From NCBI GenBank assembly GCA_009760885.1, contig CM019696.1, forward strand, positions 45,841,358-45,905,357: a stretch of DNA of 64,000 nt, given 5' to 3'. Each line of letters begins with the position of its first letter. The stretch's first letter is position 1. Shown in pieces: positions 10,578-22,215 of this stretch. This DNA comes from Achatina immaculata (lineage: Eukaryota; Mollusca; Gastropoda; Stylommatophora; Achatinidae). A program made the translations under genes and the position numbers. Under the pieces are notes generated by a model. That model had not been told where the DNA came from. It ran no database searches and worked only from the letters and a program-made list of their open reading frames with translations.

Positions 10578-11355
10578 AAGAGGGTCGTACCGAAAGTCGT
10601 GAGCAAACGTTTTTAAAAATTAAAATTTATAGGTAGAGAAAATATAAATATATAACCTTAATCTGAATCCTTTGCACTTCATGTAAAGGTTACATTACGT
10701 CGCCATCATGTGTCACGTGACCACGCGGAGCAGAAACAAAATGGCAGGTGCTGAAGTTTCGTTTCGTCAACGCCCTGTTGTTGAATTCCTCGTTAAAGAG
10801 AAAATTCCCGCTGCTAAAATTCACCAAAGACTTCAACTTGCTTATGGAGATATGTGTATGAGTGCTAGCAGTGTTAGGAGGTGGGTGAAACATTTCAAAG
10901 ATGGAAACACGAGCATCCAAGATATGCCTCGCAGCGGTCGCCCTCGAACTGCCTCTACAGAACGCAACGTAGAAAGGGTTGACGACATCAGTAAAGAAGA
11001 CGGACGTGTCACAATATCTGAAATCGCTGTAAATATTGGAATAGGACACAGTGCAGTACAGGAAATGATTGAAACCCTAGGCTATAGAAAAGCTTGTGCC
11101 ATCTGGGTCCCACAGAAGAGAACGTCCAGAAAGCAGTGCGTCTATGCCGTCGGTCAGCTGGAACGGAATTCTACCGGGAGGGTATTTTCAAACTTGCAGA
11201 GCGATGGGAAAAATGTGTGCAGAGGAATGGAGATTATGTTTAAAAGTGAAGAAAAGGATGCAGATTAAGGTGATACATTTATATTTTTTCTATCTATAAG
11301 TTCTGATTTTAAAAGAAATTTGCTCATGACTTTCAGTTTGAGCTTCGTAGTACCT
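10578..11355 (+). mobile_element. Internally deleted mariner with long inverted repeats
   Basis: The ends form imperfect inverted repeats of about 75 bp. The left side reads cgaaagtcgtgagcaaacg and gagaaaatataaat, and the reverse complement of the right side reads ctgaaagtcatgagcaaat and gaaaaaatataaat. Inside is a shortened transposase gene that keeps the DNA-binding N-terminus. It also keeps the transposase C-terminus, EFYREGIFKLAERWEKCV then RNGDYV and stop at 11241-11243, but in another frame. The whole catalytic domain is missing. The outer boundary is uncertain by about 10 bp. Confidence 0.85.
10741..11268 (+). CDS. Mariner DNA-binding domain reading frame lacking the catalytic domain
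   Basis: The frame runs 175 codons from the ATG at 10741 (MAGAEVSFRQRPVVEFLV); an upstream in-frame ATG at 10708 would add 11 residues. It encodes the bipartite helix-turn-helix of a mariner transposase: KIHQRLQLAYGDMCMSASSV and RRWVKHFKDGNTSIQDMPRS, the linker SGRPRTAST, then VTISEIAVNIGIGHSAVQEM and LGYRKACA. After about residue 120 an internal deletion removes the DD34D catalytic domain. The frame then runs out of phase through the remnant of the transposase C-terminus for about 45 codons. If expressed, the product could bind the ends of related elements without cutting, which is inference. It may equally be a chance-intact fossil. Confidence 0.55.
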   Translation: MAGAEVSFRQRPVVEFLVKEKIPAAKIHQRLQLAYGDMCMSASSVRRWVKHFKDGNTSIQDMPRSGRPRTASTERNVERVDDISKEDGRVTISEIAVNIGIGHSAVQEMIETLGYRKACAIWVPQKRTSRKQCVYAVGQLERNSTGRVFSNLQSDGKNVCRGMEIMFKSEEKDAD

Positions 11356-11357
11356 TT

Positions 11358-12065
11358 GCCCTGATGATGTCATTTCTTATTTTGTCTCTTCTTGTCATAT
11401 TTCATATTCTCCTTAAATATCTCATTTTTTTCGTGATGATTTTTCCTTTGTTCGTGGTTGTTAGCGTGCATGTTTGACACTGATAGCATTTAGTTGGGAT
11501 GAAAATTGTGTTGTACAGTACCCTTTTTGTATCAGTTGTGTTGTATTTGTTTTTCAGCAAAGGAGTCATTTGTCCATTGACCTGACTTGCTTTATTGCAT
11601 CTATTCTCAATCTCAGCGTCAGCTGTCCCTGAGGATGATATTATGCTACCTAGGTATTTGAAATGTTTCACTTGTTTCAAGAACTGGTTGTCTAGGAAGA
11701 TCTATTTTTGAAATTCTTCTCTCGCTATAGTCATGACTTCTGTTCTTCTTCTACCAGTTTTGTTTCTGTTGGTAAGTTCATGAACAATTCTTCTATTTTC
11801 TTCTCATATTCTTCTTTCACATTCTCTCCCTTGAGCTTGCTAAGTTTTATTGTTTCAGTTTTCCTCTTGAGAGTTCTGTTATGGCCTTTCCTGTGTGTTC
11901 TGATGTGTGGGTATTGCTCTTGCATCTATGACTGACCTTTTCTTGTTGTTTTTTGCAAGTATGAAATCTGTTTGGTTTCTGCATGTCAAATCATTCCATT
12001 TGTACCAGGTACATATTTGGGACTCTCTGTGTTTAAAGAATGTGTCTGTGATAAAAAAGACCATA
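11358..12065 (-). mobile_element. RTE-like LINE fragment, internally deleted
   Basis: On the minus strand, 12060-11870 reads TWYKWNDLTCRNQTDFILAK and SVIDARAIP, the C-terminal part of an AP endonuclease. Positions 11925-11731 read a charged linker region. After a jump over the reverse transcriptase core, 11680-11402 reads FKYLGSIISSSGTADAEIEN and KRVLYNTIF, the post-RT region. The RT fingers and palm are absent. No tail or target duplication was identified. Confidence 0.7.
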
Positions 12066-14544
12066 TATTTTTTCTTTGTTTTTTCTTATATATTTATCGT
12101 TTGTTTTCTCTTACATATATATCATTTGTTTTATCTTATATGCGGGAAACTCTCTACTGTAGAGAGCGGAACAACAAGACAACAACACAAGTAAGTATCA
12201 AATAATAAGTGACGAGATGAAAAGAACGAGGATACATATTTTGGGAACCTGTCAATATCGATGGAAAGGATCAGGACACTTCAAGAGCGAGAATGATGAT
12301 ATCTTTATATACTCTGGTGGAGAATTAGGAGGAAAGAATGGAGTGGCTTTTTACTTGGATAAATTAACATCAAAATCATTACTAGGTTACAATCCAGTAA
12401 GTGATAGAATCCTCGCTATCAGACTTAAGGGCACTTCTAGATATGTAAAAATTATCCAGATATATGCACCTACATCAGCAGCAGAAGAAGAGGAAGTAGA
12501 AGACTTTTATAACACACTGCAAACGGCGATAGACCAGGTACGGAAAAATTATATTGTATTATAATAATGGCGGGTTTTAATGAAAAGATTGCTACAGAAA
12601 GAGCAGAAGACGAAGGATATGATGTGGGGAAATTTAGCATAGGACATAGAAATAAGACAAGTGACAATCTAATGGCGTTTTGCATGGAAAATGAGCTAAT
12701 GATCGCTAACACACTTCTTAAACAACATCCAAGAAGACTTTACACATGGACATCACCTGATGGGAAAACCAAGAATCAAATAAATTACATTTTAGTGCAA
12801 AGAAGGTGGAGATGAAGTATAACATCATCAAAAACTTTACCTGGTGCTGATTGTGACACAGACCATGAGTTATTAATAGCAGACATGAAGATAAAGATAA
12901 AAAAGACAGTTATGAGATCAAGACCACTCCACTCCGCTTTGATCTTACAAAAATACCAGAACGATACGGTATAGAAGTGAAGAACCGTTTCGAAATCCTG
13001 ATGGCTGTACAGGAGGAGATGACACCAGATGAATTGGCTACGCAGGCCAAAGATATCTTAATAACAACAGCTAAAGGCATAGTTCCAGTAAAGAAAACAC
13101 CAAAGAATAGATGGATTACAGTAGCCACGCTAGAACAACATAATGAAATGAAGACTCAATGGAAAGTGACAAACAACAACAAAGAGAAATATAAATCTTT
13201 AACAAAGGAAGTACGAAGAAACATAAGAAAATAAAAAAAAATACATGCAAGATTGTTGTGAAAGAATAGAAGGACATCAGAAGTGTGGAAGAGATGTTAA
13301 ATGTTTAAAGAAATGAAGACATTGACGAGAAATGTCACACCTCAGCTAAATGTAATTTGTGATAAGATGGGGAATACCTTGACAAAGACAGGAGAAATTC
13401 TAGAAAGATGGAAGGAATATTGCAGAGGAATGTAGGAAACAACCGACTGTGAAAGCAGAAGTCAACAGTGTGAATTATTATTGGAGGAGAAAGAACCCGA
13501 ACCGACAATAGAAGAATTTTATAAGAAATAAAAAATCTGAAAATGGTAAATCACCAGGATGTGATGAGATAACAGCTGAACTTATTAAAACGGAAGGAAA
13601 TGAATGTGCAACAATCTATCATGCACTATGTAAAAAGATATGGCATTTAGGTATTTGGCCAAAAGAATGGAAAAGAACTGTATTCATACCACTGCCAAAA
13701 AAGGGTAACCTGAAATTATGCACAAACTACAGAACTGTTGCCCTGATTAGTCATGCCAGCAAAATTCTGTTAAAAATCATAGTGGGTAGACTTCGACAGA
13801 AAATAGAAGAAGTCAGTATGGTCTAAGCTGGTTTTAGGCAAGGAATAGGGTCAAAAGATCATATATTCAATATAAGAGTAAAAATAGAGAAATGCAGAGA
13901 GTTTAATGTGAATCTATATTTATCCTTTATAGACTACTCAATTCTGTACAACACCAGAAACTTTGGGAAATAATGGAAAAAAATTTGGATTTTCAACACA
14001 TTTGATACAATTAATATCACTGCTGCATCTAGACAAAAAGGCAACAGTAAGAATAAATGGTGAAACAACAACTTGGTTTGACATAATACAAGGGGTCCGT
14101 CAGGGGTGCATATTGTCACCTTACTTATTTAACTTGTATACTGAAAATATAATGAGGAAGGTTGGAGAAGATGTAGACAAAGAATATTACGATGCCATAA
14201 CAATAGGAGGTTATGAAATACCAGAGATTAGATATGCTGATAACACAGTATTACTGTCCACAATACAACACAAAAAGGAATGGAAAAACTAATTATGTTA
14301 TTCCGTAAGAACAGCGAAGAGCAAAACTTCTATCTTAATACGAAAAAAACTAAATTGATGACAACTGACAAAACAAACAAGGCAGCTGAAATATGTATCA
14401 ATGAGGGGAAAAATTGGAGGAAGTGGAGAGTTTTTAATATATTGGATCATTACTAATTAGTGATGGCGATACAAAGAGAGAAATTAAAAGGAGGACATCT
14501 ATTGCTCTTCAAGAAGTAAAACAACTAAAGTAGTTGTGGAGAAC

Positions 14545-15885
14545 GGACGAATGAACGAACGAACAAACATACTTTATTTTCAAAGGGTTAAGAATTGGGC
14601 ACGCAGGCCCGTCTGATATTCTACCCTTCATCATACAGCTTTCACTCAGTCACAGTATTCAGCATTTGTTAATGAGCATAATAATCATGAAGAAACAATT
14701 AAATGATTACATAAATAAATAATAAACTTATCTCTTGTCCATACACTCTACACTCTGATTTATGCAACAACATGAAATAAACTTACACTCTTACATTAAT
14801 TCAAAACTAACAAATTTATACAAAAGTAGTATTTAAAAAATTACAACACTCAAGCCATACTTTAAACTACTTTAAACATGCTTAGGGAGGCATATAGTCC
14901 ATATAAAATATGCTGACAAAGTTTAAAGTTATAAGAACGAATATTATTTATATACTATATAAGTTTTTCGTGAATTGGTAGGGCATTCTAAAGGTGGGCA
15001 GCTAAGTAAGAGAAGCTTTTTTTTTAAACATTTCAAGCCTTGGTTTTGGGAGAATACAATTGCTTAAGCGTTGACTGTGTTTTGGACTGGATTTGAACAA
15101 CGACCACAGATAGGATGGAGCATTATGTGATAGAATTTTATGAATTAACTTGCCCTTGTTGAAAAGAATCTCTTCTTGGGGGATAGAATATCAAAATGTT
15201 TGTCCTTATTTGCAATACGTGCTGCATGTTTGTCATCTATAACCTTTACTGCTCGTTTTTTAAGTGAGTAAAGTCTTTTCATGTTTGACATGGAACAACC
15301 ATCCCAGACTGTGGAGCAGTAGTCCAAGTGTGTTTGTATCTGTGATATGTAGTATATTTTTCTGGTGTCTATGTCAAGAAAATGTTTAATTTTAGTAAAC
15401 TGGTAAACTTTTTGTGCAATGAGTTTGGTTAGATTGTCTACATGATGATTCCAGCGGAGGTGGTGGTCAATAATGAGACCTAGAGTTTTATGTTCACTAA
15501 CATTCTCTGTCTGTGAAGTTCCAGCATGGAGCTGTAGTGTTGTTGTTGGTGAATTTGTTAATTTCTGTCTTGTTGTAATGAGCATGGATTTTGTTTTGCT
15601 GATTTTCATTAGCATTATGTTGTTGTTGTTCACGTTAATTAGACTGTTTATTTCAATTTGAAGAGTTGACTCAAGGTTAATACAATCATTGTCACTAGTG
15701 TAAACTGTGCCGTCATCAGTAAGAAAGGTCACAAGATGATTTTTTTAGATGAAGTGGAAGATCATTGATGTAGATGGTAAACAGGAGAGGACCAAGAATA
15801 GATCCCTGTGAAATGCCATTATCAACCACAGATGAACCTGACAGAGATTTTGAAGCAAACTATCTGCTGTCTGTTGGAGAGAAAC
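14545..15885 (-). mobile_element. Jockey/CR1-type LINE fragment nested in another LINE
   Basis: The minus-strand frame at 15732-15145 reads the late palm and thumb of a different RT lineage: SKTKSMLITTRQKL, LGLIIDHHLRWNHHVDNLTK, SQIQTHLDYCSTVWDG and YSLKKRAVKVIDDK. Upstream, in broken frames near 15830-15745, GISQGSILGPLLFTIYINDL is recognisable. The 3' end at the left finishes in a (GTTC)n-type tail, seen as gaacgaacaaac on plus. It sits inside the LINE at 12210-17035 at a tgtggagaa-like site that is repeated imperfectly on both sides (tgtggagaac near 14535, tgttggagagaa near 15873). Confidence 0.8.
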
Positions 15886-16181
15886 AAACAGAACTACAAA
15901 AATTAGATTTTTAAGGGCTTGCATCTTTCCCATCGCAACATATGGGTGTGAGACCTGGACACTTAAAAAAACAGCTGAGAAACACATAAATGCCACTGAA
16001 TGTAAATGCTACAGAAGGGTTCTTAAAATGTCATGGACACAAAAAAGAACAAATATATCCATACTACAAGAGCTTAATATTGAAGAAGCCTGGCTAGTAA
16101 AGAAAATTAAACAGAGAAAACTTAAATATTTTGAACATATTAAACGTCACGATAATCGAGATAAGACAGTCTTGGAAGGGT

Positions 16182-16849
16182 TCATTCATTCATTCATTCC
16201 TTTGCTTGTCCCTTGCGGAACTTTGCCTCCCAAACAGCACTCCTGTAGGCCTCACGGTTGTGAGCAAGATGGCCTGCTGCTGCTGCATCCATTTCTAGAT
16301 CATCAACGATGTCTTGCAGCCATCTTCGTTTCGGTCTTCCTCCTTTTCTTTTTCCCATTATGTATCCTTCCAATACGGTCTTCTCTAAATTATCATGACG
16401 TTTAATGTGGCCAAAATATTTAAGTTTTCTCTCTTTAATCCTCTTTACTAGCCAGCCTTCTTCAATATTAAGCTCTTGTAGTATAGATATATTTGTTCTT
16501 TTTTGTGTCCACGATATTTGGAGAACTCTTCTATAGCATTTACATTCAAAGGCATTTATGTGCTTCTCAGCTGTTTTGTTAAGTGTCCAGGTCTCACAGG
16601 CATATGTTGCGATGGGAAAGATGCATGCCCTTAAAAATCTTATTTTTGTGGTTCTGTCTGCTCCTCTCCACAGATTCTTTATTTGTTTTACTTTCTGAAG
16701 AGCAATAGATGTCCTCCTTTTAATTTCCCGCATTGTATCTCCATTATTAGTTAGTAGTGATCCAAGATATTCAAAACTCTCCACTTCTTCCAGTTTTTCC
16801 TCACTGATACATATTTCAGTTGCCTTGTCTGTTTTGTCAGTTGTCATCA
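16182..16849 (-). mobile_element. GAAT-tailed LINE 3' fragment inserted antisense into its own family
   Basis: This 668-bp insertion is flanked by an exact 11-bp duplication, cttggaagggt, at 16171-16181 and 16850-16860. On the minus strand it encodes the post-RT region: LEEVESFEYLGSLLTNNGDT, FLRACIFPIATYACETWTLN, CYRRVLQISWTQKRTN and GGRPKRRWLQDIVDDLEMDA, to a stop. It ends in a (GAAT)n tail, seen as attcattcattcattc at 16183-16199. The frame is open for 245 codons (16931-16194, extending into the host). It closely resembles the copy at 19945-20482, so it is much younger than its host LINE. Confidence 0.95.
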
Positions 16850-17104
16850 CTTGGAAGGGTACATAATGGAAAAAAGAAAGAGAGGAAGACCAAGGCAAAG
16901 ATGGCTGCAAGACATCATTTATAATCTGCAAATGGATGCATCAGCAGCAGGGCATCTTGCTTACAACTGAGAGGCCTACAAGAGGGCTGTTAGGGAGGCA
17001 AAGTTCCGCAAGAGACATGCAAATGACTGACTTCCTGACTGTCAGACAATCTATTTATTATGCGTGAGTACTAAAATATTGTTCAGGCTTGCTATGGTTA
17101 ATTG

Positions 17105-17386
17105 GCGGCTTGGTTAGCTGAGTGGTTAAGTGCTCAATTTACTAATCTAGTGGTCCTGGGTTCAAGTCTCAGTTGTGGCATTTTTTTTTCTAGTACACAC
17201 CAAAAAGGCCTCGGAATCCACCCAGCCTTTAAAAATGGGTACCAGAGAAATCTGGGAAGGGTTAATTCATCCACGCGTGATAATGACCACATCGCACTTC
17301 CATGTGCTGAAGGTCTTGGAAATACGGCCCAAACAAAGTATCCCCATATATGCCTTAATGGCATGGAAATATAGAATTTACCTTGT
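17105..17386 (+). mobile_element. tRNA-derived SINE, complete copy
   Basis: A 282-bp element with an imperfect 12-bp duplication (tatggttaattg at 17093-17104, tatggtaaattg at 17387-17398). The head carries an RNA polymerase III A box, tagctgagtgg (17115-17125), and a B box, ggttcaagtct (17159-17169), in a tRNA-like arrangement. A tRNA-unrelated body follows, with landmarks accagagaaatctgggaag, cacttccatgtgc and cttggaaatacgg, ending ggcatggaaat. Three more copies occur at 25919-26150, 45545-45787 (antisense) and 46190-46412 (antisense). Confidence 0.85.
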
Positions 17387-17398
17387 TATGGTAAATTG

Positions 17399-18295
17399 TT
17401 ATAACTATCTTTTGTGAGGTGCGCGTGTTACGAAGAATGCTTAGACATTTTTTTATATGTTTCAGTTTAACAATTATTAACAACCAGCTAACAACGAACT
17501 AACACGATGAATCACTCAGGTAGCTTTGAGGGAAAGCGAGCACCTGAATAACAAGGAGAAAAAAATGGAAAGAAAAACGAGACCTTTTTTTACTGCCAAT
17601 TCAGATTGTGAATTACGTCATAACAATAAGTATCGACGTACGACCTAATATAATCATGACGGATGTTTTTATTATAAAATTATTATTATTTTTTTTTTGT
17701 GTAGGGGTCTGATTGGAAAAGAATTAAAATGGTTGAGTAAAGATGTCAATAAACTGAATTTGAAAGTCTATATTTCCTTTAAATATATCCAGGACGATGT
17801 TTATATCACTATGTCTTTAAAGGAAATGAATTTTTTTTCTTTACGAACATGAATCCTAAAAACCTAAGCTCTGCTAGTTTCAGTATTGCCAATTGTAAAC
17901 ATACAGTCTCCACATTTGGCCTTTCTTCCCGACAAACACTGGCCAACGAGCGCGCTTTTTTTATCTTAATAAAAGTATTGTTTTTATTTGTCAGAAATAA
18001 ATTTAACCAATTTTATTATTTTATAACAAAACAAAATGGGTAACTCTGATTTAAAACATGAGGGTAAATAATTAAAACGATAACCAATAACTATAACACA
18101 TGAAGAACAAGAGGCCGCAGGAATTGATTTGTTTCGTTCATTGAGTATCTTTCACTAAGCGACATCTTTTAAAATTCCCCGTCAAGAAGTCGTGGAAACG
18201 CAGACGCCATAATGGAAATTTAATGAAGAGCATGTAGCCCCGCCTCCAACCCAATTATGGCAGTGTGATTGGCAGCATAAAGTTTAGGTGAAATT

Positions 18296-18337
<42 letters not shown>

Positions 18338-18598
18338 ATAAGTTTCATCTGGGACCGACAGAATGAAAGCCTGAGATTTACATATTAGGAGAAATAAAGA
18401 AATAAATAAAATAGATGCATATTGTGGGAATAAGGTAAATGAAATAATGAGATTCAAACACTCTCTGAATTTTCTTTTTTTCGTTTTCTTCACATGAATC
18501 GAAAATGACTGAACGTGAATGATGATGAAACTAGGGGAAGGGTATGAAAAAAGCCTGTTTACCTTCAGATTAGTTTCAAAAGCAGGCTTAATCTTAGC
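17399..18598. other. Intergenic sequence with a (GA)n microsatellite
   Basis: No gene or element is recognised. A pure (GA)n tract lies at about 18298-18333. It has no LINE 3' end next to it, so I do not read it as a retroelement tail. Confidence 0.6.
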
Positions 18599-19260
18599 TA
18601 ATGATGTACAGCCGATGCTAGGCTAAAGATGTATAGCTTAAACTAGGTTAATGGTGTATGTCCGATGCTAGGCTAAAGGTGTATAGCTGAAGCTAGGTTA
18701 ATGGTGTATGTCCGATGCCTTGCTCATGGTGTATTGGTGTGTTGTTGCGTTAATGGTGTATGACTGATGCTAGGCTATTGTTGTATGGTCGATGCCTGAC
18801 TCATGTTGTATGGTCGATGCATTGCTCAGGGTTTATTGGTGATGCTGCGTTAATGGTGTGTGGCTAATGCTAGGCTAATGTTGTATGGTCGATGCCTGAT
18901 TGGTGTTTTATGGTCGATGCCTGGCTCATGTTGCATTATCGATGTTTGGCTCATGTTGTATGGTCGATGCCTGGCTTATTTTGTATAATCGAAATCTGGC
19001 TTACGTTGTTTGGTCGATGCCTGACTCATGTTGTATAGTCGATGCCTGACTCATATTGTATGGTCGATTCCTGACTCATTTTGTATGGTCGATATCTGGC
19101 TTATGTTGTTTGGTCGATGCCTGATTCAAGTTGTATGGTCGATGTCTGGTGCATGTTGTATGCTCAATGTCTGACTAATGTTGTATTGTCGATTCCTGGC
19201 TCATGTTGTATGGTCGATGTCTGGCTCATGTTGTATGGCCGATACTACGCTAGCGGTCCA
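18599..19260. repeat. Degenerate 25-bp minisatellite
   Basis: About 25 diverged copies of a unit close to ttgtatggtcgatgcctgac plus tcatg. The left third uses a variant unit with gctaggctaa and gatgtatagctga. The period is about 25 bp in the best-preserved part (19020-19090). Divergence is higher than in the other arrays, suggesting greater age. Confidence 0.85.
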
Positions 19261-19934
19261 TGAAAAAATCCAATTACTGCCTTGGCAAGGTAACTATCTG
19301 CACCAGGCAATGGGTATACAAATATGTATTTCTTCGATATTTCGTAGATGGCTGGCTAGTTAGCCTAATAGGCTCATTCTGGAAACTAAATAACACCAAA
19401 GTAACTCACTCCACCTCCAGCTCACTTGTCTCCTCACCACGTCGGTCGGAACTAGCTCAGGTAAACACTAAGATGGAGATTTTCAACCAACCAATAGGAG
19501 TTCAGAATACCTAACAGCTCAGCCCGACTGAGAAACATCCAGAGGCGATTAACAGTAAATACTGGGTTGAACCACAACCCTGACAGGAGAGCCGCCAGGG
19601 TTCGAGAACAGTTGAAATGTTCATGATCCTCATCCCTCGTTCATGTAGTTCTCCTAGTAACAAACTAGCAGACTATTTTTCAACCTAAAAAACGGGGTAG
19701 GGCCTGACATGGTAATAGTGAAACTGTTTTTTTTAAAGTTCCTTATTGGTTTCAGACGAAACAGGATAACGTTATCCGCAACCAGAATGAGACGAAGGCT
19801 ACAGTGCCATCGCGACACAGGCAGCTGCAACTTCCAGGATAAATCTATGAGCAGTGTGTCAGATGGTCGTTTACCTAGGACAAAAAAAGAGGGAAATGGC
19901 AAGCCCAAGAAAGATAGCTTATAATAGCACAAAT
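19261..19934. other. Intergenic sequence, no gene recognised
   Basis: Short frames (for example 19260-19514 and 19709-19924) have no recognisable motifs. Nothing else is identified between the minisatellite and the next LINE insertion. Confidence 0.5.
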
Positions 19935-19944
19935 AACACTTTCA

Positions 19945-20482
19945 GGGTGTTAAAAGGAGGACATCTATTGCTCTTCAGAAAGTAAAACAAATAAAGAATC
20001 TGTGGAGAGGAGCAGACAGAACCACAAAAATAAGATTTTTAAGGGCATGCATCTTTCCCATCGCAACATATGCCTGTGAGACCTGGACACTTAACAAAAC
20101 AGCTGAGAAGCACATAAATGCCTTTGAATGTAAATGCTATAGAAGAGTTCTCCAAATATCGTGGACACAAAAAAGAACAAATATATCTATACTACAAGAG
20201 CTTAATATTGAAGAAGGCTGGCTAGTAGGGAGGATTAAAGAGAGAAAACTTAAATATTTTGGCCACATTAAACGTCATGATAATTTGGAGAAGACCGTAT
20301 TGGAAGGATACATAATGGGAAAAAGAAAAAGAGGAAGACCGAAACGAAGATGGCTGCAAGACATCGTTGATGATCTGGAAATGGATGCAGCAGCAGCAGG
20401 CCATCTTGCTCACAACCGAGAGGCCTACAGGAGTGCTGTTTGGGAGGCAAAGTTCCGCAAGGGACATGCAAAGGAATGAATG
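19945..20482 (+). mobile_element. GAAT-tailed RTE-like LINE, short 3' copy
   Basis: A 538-bp insertion flanked by an exact 10-bp duplication, aacactttca, at 19935-19944 and 20483-20492. It encodes the last part of the LINE protein, with NLWRGADRTTKIRFLRACIF, SWTQKRTNISILQELNIEEG and KRRWLQDIVDDLEMDAAAAG, to a stop. The copy ends in a short GAAT tail. It is nearly identical to the antisense copy at 16182-16849 and about 12% diverged from the host block near 15900-16170. Confidence 0.95.
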
Positions 20483-20528
20483 AACACTTTCATGACATAA
20501 AGAGCAAGCACAAAACAACTGTTAACAA

Positions 20529-20566
20529 CTGATTGATTGGTTGATTGATTGATTTATTGATTGATG
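20529..20566. repeat. (GATT)n-like short repeat
   Basis: Imperfect repeats of attgattg/ttgattgattt over about 38 bp. It could be the remnant tail of a GATT-tailed LINE such as the one at 3263, but no LINE coding sequence adjoins it. Confidence 0.6.
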
Positions 20567-20819
20567 AAGGTAGCGTCACTAAAGTCAAGACGTTCCCATA
20601 TCAGCTCCACTGCCCGTACCAGTAACCAAAGCAAGCTATGCGTACTGAATTATGCATGTAAGGGTGTTGACTGTGCGTTCCTTGTTTTTCAGTCTACGGA
20701 GGGTGTTTGTCCTCCCCTCTCCATGCCTCCCTCTCAGTTCCTTCATTCTAACTATGTGACGGCTATTTCTCTAGCTCTTAATCCCAGCCAGATTTGTCCT
20801 TAACATACCGTCAACTACC

Positions 20820-21235
20820 CTGTTTTACTGTATGGAGCAGAAACCTGGACTCTAAGCAAAAAAGATGGAGAGAAAGATTCATGCAGCAGAAATGTGGTTC
20901 TACAGAAAACTAGGTCATTTAGCATGGAGAATCAGAAGACAAATGAACAAGTTTTAGAACAGCTCCAAGTGCAATGTGAACTTCTTAATTAGGATGAAGA
21001 AAACAAAATACTCTGGCCGTACCAAAAGACATAACAATATACTGAACATCATACTAGAAGGAGAGATGGAAGGAAAAAAAGGAAAAGGAAGACAGAGATG
21101 TAGATGGAAAGACAGAATTCAAGAATGGACAGGACACAGTCTGGCTGAGTGCACGGTCAAGGCGAGGGAGCGGGGGAGCTGGAGATTCATTACTGCCAAC
21201 CTTCGTTCTGGAGGAGCCACATGATGATGGCGTCA
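20820..21235 (+). mobile_element. LINE 3' fragment, degenerate
   Basis: Broken frames read LYGAETWTLSKKDGE near 20830 and then, in frame at 20976-21224, SGRTKRHNNILNIILEGEME, KGKGRQRCRWKDRIQEWTGH and RGSWRFITANLRSG to a stop. This is the usual C-terminal end of RTE-like LINE proteins. A short atgatgatgg tail follows. A convincing target-site duplication was not found; cgtcaa occurs on both sides but is only 6 bp. Confidence 0.7.
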
Positions 21236-21239
21236 AAGA

Positions 21240-22202
21240 GAGTTTATTAACAGTTCCGGAACTGTTCTACGGACGACCATGCCACAGCCTACAGTCCGTT
21301 ACTACACAACACTGTAAGGATCACACACGATATTTGATGAAGAAAATAAATGTTTCTCTGAAACCTAAAGCTACTCATAATAAGCATTGCGTGACTTCTT
21401 CCGGGACAGTACGTCTTCGAGGATACTTGACGCTTCTCTCCTCCCCCCCACCCCGGGTTATTTGTCAGATTCCCGAAATCAGATTTTCCACATCTGGTTT
21501 TACCGCCCCTTTATGAAAAGCACCATACGCCGTCTTCCACTATATGCTACCATGAACCAGAGAGCAAGCTACAGACATTACTGATCTCATTTTCCACTCA
21601 GGAAGTTTTCGAGACTGACTGTCTAGTTTCAGAACACAATGGAAGAAGAAAATGAAACATGAAAAGCTGGGAATCCAAGCAAATTCTGATACTCAGAAGT
21701 ACAAAGTAGGGTGTTAAAAATATGCAAAACTGGTATTTCCAATCTTGTAACATAAAGAGTAAACCCAACAGACAAAAGGGTAGACAAAATGACCGACTTT
21801 TGTCGGAATTTTAACTTATTTAGGAATTAAAACATGCTTGGTTATCCGAAAAAAAAATTGTGGCCATCTTACCTTTTCGTTTTTTAATAAAGAAGAGACT
21901 TTAGCCATCTTTCAAATAAATATTGTTCGCATTTGGGGGGGGGGGGGGGGGGGGGGAGAGGAGGAGGGGAGGGAGAATTAACAAATTTGTGTATCAAAAG
22001 ATATCACAGCATTCATATCATCCGAAAGCTTGAGACAGGCCGGCTGTAAGCTGATTCATCGTGGCTTTCATGGCAGTGTCAGACGTTTCTAGCAAAGCTA
22101 TTCATATCAAGGAAAACAAAAGGTTGTAATCTGCTGAAAAATCATAGTAGCACAAAACTTTCGTGCACAGGTTTGCTACTATTCATGTTTTTAATACATG
22201 CT
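21240..22202. other. Intergenic sequence with a 22-bp poly-G tract
   Basis: No gene is recognised. An uninterrupted run of about 22 G lies at 21935-21956, followed by a G-rich stretch to about 21975 that could form a quadruplex. Confidence 0.55.
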
Positions 22203-22215
22203 AATTGGTGAAATT

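Larger units (their letters stand above)
12210..17035 (+). mobile_element. Degenerate RTE-like LINE broken by two later LINE insertions
   Basis: The host element runs in three blocks. Block 1 (12210-14540) holds an endonuclease remnant (RIHILGTCQYRWKGSGHF, YAPTSAAEEEEVEDFY, TWTSPDGKTKNQINYILV). It also holds RT pieces: PLPKKGNLKLCTNYRTVALI, VRQGCILSPYLFNLYTENIM, and RYADNTVLLS where FADD is expected. Block 2 (about 15886-16181) continues with FLRACIFPIATYGCETWTL and TQKRTNISILQELNIEEAWL. Block 3 (16850-17035) is a frame-disrupted 3' end. Many frameshifts and stops are present, and the EN N-terminus is missing. Blocks are separated by minus-strand LINEs at 14545-15885 and 16182-16849. It is the oldest member of the GAAT-tailed family in the window. 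Confidence 0.85.

Noticed and set aside
17112..17172. tRNA gene suggested by A and B boxes
   Set aside because: The sequence does not complete a tRNA cloverleaf and is followed by a conserved tRNA-unrelated body shared with three other copies, so it is the head of a SINE.
20820..21235. Target-site duplication cgtcaa around this LINE fragment
   Set aside because: Six bases is too short to separate from chance, given that the other insertions show 8-13 bp.
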